NCBI GenBank assembly: GCA_008692225.1
Contig: VICG01000003.1
Location: forward strand, 2,845,501-2,909,500
Direction: 5' to 3'
Source of the DNA: Monilinia fructicola
Lineage: Eukaryota; Ascomycota; Leotiomycetes; Helotiales; Sclerotiniaceae
DNA length: 64,000 nt
Shown: positions 62,360 to 64,000 of the stretch, one piece after another
Layout of the letters: each line of letters starts with the position of its first letter
Numbering within the stretch: position 1 is the first letter of the stretch
Made by a program: the position numbers and the translations under genes
Notes under the pieces: generated by a model
The model's database searches: none
What the model was told of the DNA's origin: nothing
The model's input: the letters and a program-made list of their open reading frames with translations, nothing else

Positions 62360-63338
62360 ATGGCCGATAATAAAGGTAAAGGTAATGGCCAGGGAAGGAG
62401 AGCAGAGGAGATGTTTTCAACTATGCTTGCAACTGTCAAAGTCTTAGTAGAAGAGCTCAAGTCGATGCGTAAAAGGGTAGATGGTTCCATTGAAGCCTTT
62501 ACTGAATTCGCAAAAGAATCTCGAGAGCCGAATGAAAAGTTGCAGGATTCCATTCAAGAGTTGACAAATTCTGTCAAAGAGCTATTGCCAGACAAGAATT
62601 TATCAACCTCGATTGATGAAATCATGAAATTCACAAAAGAACTTAACACTGTAGACAAGAAATTGGCAAACGCCGCTATAAAGCTTCTTGAATCGACGGA
62701 TAAGCTTCGAGAATCAGACGAGAAGATTTCGAGCGTTATTGAGGACGTCCTTAGTTCAATGAAAAGGCCTCGAGTGCCAGACAAGTATGATATTGCACTT
62801 AATCGAGCTGCTCTTGAAGCAGTTGATGGAAAGCCTGCTTTTGTGGGCTTGATCCATCTCGAACATAGTTCCAAATCTGATGAGGATCCTCATGTATGGC
62901 GTAAGTGTCACTTTTTTGGAGAAATCTCCACTTACTTACCCATTTGTCTCTGCCTAGCTAATATCCATTCAATCAATAGAGGGCATCACTCTCCACGCCC
63001 ACGATCGACCCTTCACGATCCGCGTCCTCATGCAACACATCCAAACCGTCATCTCGAACCTTCATCCCAAAAGCCCCACAAGTGGTATCGAGCTCACGAA
63101 AGTTTCCTTGATCTGGGATAATGTCGGAATACCAAAAAATAGTCCTCTTACTAGAGAATATCAGGTTCAGGGTCGTGGTGAAGCTGATGAGTCTGGTCAG
63201 GAGAATGCCCTTGTCAGCGATAGTCTAGACGCAATGATGGCTAGAGGTGGTTGTGATCATATCTATGTCAAGTATCGTCTTGATAAGGTGGATCATGCGG
63301 AGTGGTGCGGACGTGAGATGAGTGTTGGAATAGAGTAG
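62360..63338 (+). CDS. Uncharacterised coiled-coil protein
   Basis: Two exons, 62360-62900 and 62980-63338, with a 79-bp intron (gtaagt to caatag) in phase 1, give 299 residues. The start MADNKGKGNGQGRR follows an A-rich leader (atcaaaaATGG). Residues about 20-150 form long amphipathic helices with heptad-like leucines (MLATVKVLVEELKSMRKRV, SIQELTNSVKELL, KLANAAIKLLESTDKLRESD), so a coiled-coil dimer or oligomer is likely. The C-terminal 120 residues look globular (ITLHAHDRPFTIRVLMQHI, DHIYVKYRLDKVDHAEWCG). No family recognised. Frame and splice signals are sound, so the gene is probably real. Confidence 0.65.
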
Positions 63339-64000
63339 AGAAGCAGATGGATCGTTGGGTGCAAAATGGCCATGGGGATTGATGATTGTTTTGGGGAATT
63401 GTGACGGGAGGTTGAAGTTTGCTGGAGCTGCAAATAAAACCAGCGTAATGGTTGATGATCATGAGGCATTACCTTTTTGGTAAAAGATAACACAATGCAA
63501 TGCATTTCAAAAATTGATTTGATGTTGAAGCTGATGGATGAATAATCTTACTTGAACCTCACTGGACAAACCCCGTGACAAGCTTGGACCATCATGAATG
63601 TGAAGAACAAGCGGGGAGCCCTGGAGTCACGTGCATTTGCAACGTGGAAGTCAAAATATTTCTAGATCAGGTAAGCATCGACTCTCGCTTACTAACGTAG
63701 CCACTAGGTAGTATCTACCTCCCTCCCTCCTTCCTTCCTTCTTCCTTCATTCCTCCTTTCCTTCCTCCTTACCTGCCTTCCTCCCTGCCTGCCTTCCTAC
63801 CTTGTAAGATTACACGATGCATCGACTAACCTTACCAATTGCAAGGGAGGTACTGGGTACTAGGTAGATTGGAACATTTGAAAAGTCCTCATATAAAAAC
63901 ATCTAATACTCGAGTACTTCCCGCATCACAGGTTACATGCAAGACGGCCAGTGCCTTTAAACACAATCAACATTTAGAACAAATTTGCAGTCCATTACCT
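63339..64000. other. Gene-free end with C/T-rich tract
   Basis: A CCTT/CCTTCC pyrimidine tract runs from about 63715 to 63802. Beyond it a promoter-like leader begins, but no start codon follows inside the window. Confidence 0.55.

Overview
The window comes from a filamentous ascomycete (Pezizomycotina). Its genes carry short 45-95 bp introns with GTRNGT donors and CTAAY branch points. The protein set is typical of that group: Pex14/Pex33-type peroxin, Ies2/PAPA-1 chromatin subunit, PTH11-like rhodopsin-fold protein, fungal P450, GMC oxidoreductases. Long AT-saturated blocks full of repeats look like the product of repeat-induced point mutation (RIP). A helotialean (Leotiomycetes) source is my inference; no marker here proves it.

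Layout. 1-12,070 is an AT isochore with no intact gene. It holds two diverged copies of an LTR-like repeat about 9 kb apart, two full copies of a composite repeat (inverted repeat, (TAA)n, AT filler, TTATTTA array, GGAAT-type array, conserved core), and one apparently young, un-RIPped 611-bp TRIM retroelement inserted in a (TAA)n tract of the second copy. A third, heavily decayed copy of the composite repeat lies at 25.7-26.4 kb. 12-22 kb is gene-poor: one multi-pass membrane protein, a broken purine nucleoside permease, and a MARVEL-domain protein. 22.6-29.5 kb holds a 692-residue orphan protein, a small membrane protein and a SAP-domain gene with frame breaks.

30-43 kb looks like a small specialised-metabolism locus: a secreted GMC oxidoreductase, a second non-secreted GMC oxidoreductase, a seven-exon cytochrome P450, a PTH11-like membrane protein and a class I sesquiterpene synthase. 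The synthase would make a terpene skeleton, and the P450 and GMC enzymes could oxidise it. The P450 carries a +1 and a -1 frame break. The synthase is out of frame by one base at one splice junction. The locus is therefore either decaying or carries residual indel errors in the assembly.

43-52 kb is mostly empty, with two clear pseudogenes (SMP-30/gluconolactonase-like and a C2H2 zinc-finger gene). 52-64 kb returns to housekeeping and lineage-specific genes: the Pex14-like peroxin, a small two-exon gene, the INO80-complex subunit, a broken membrane-protein gene and two proteins of unknown function. All family calls rest on reading translated sequence by eye; no search was run.
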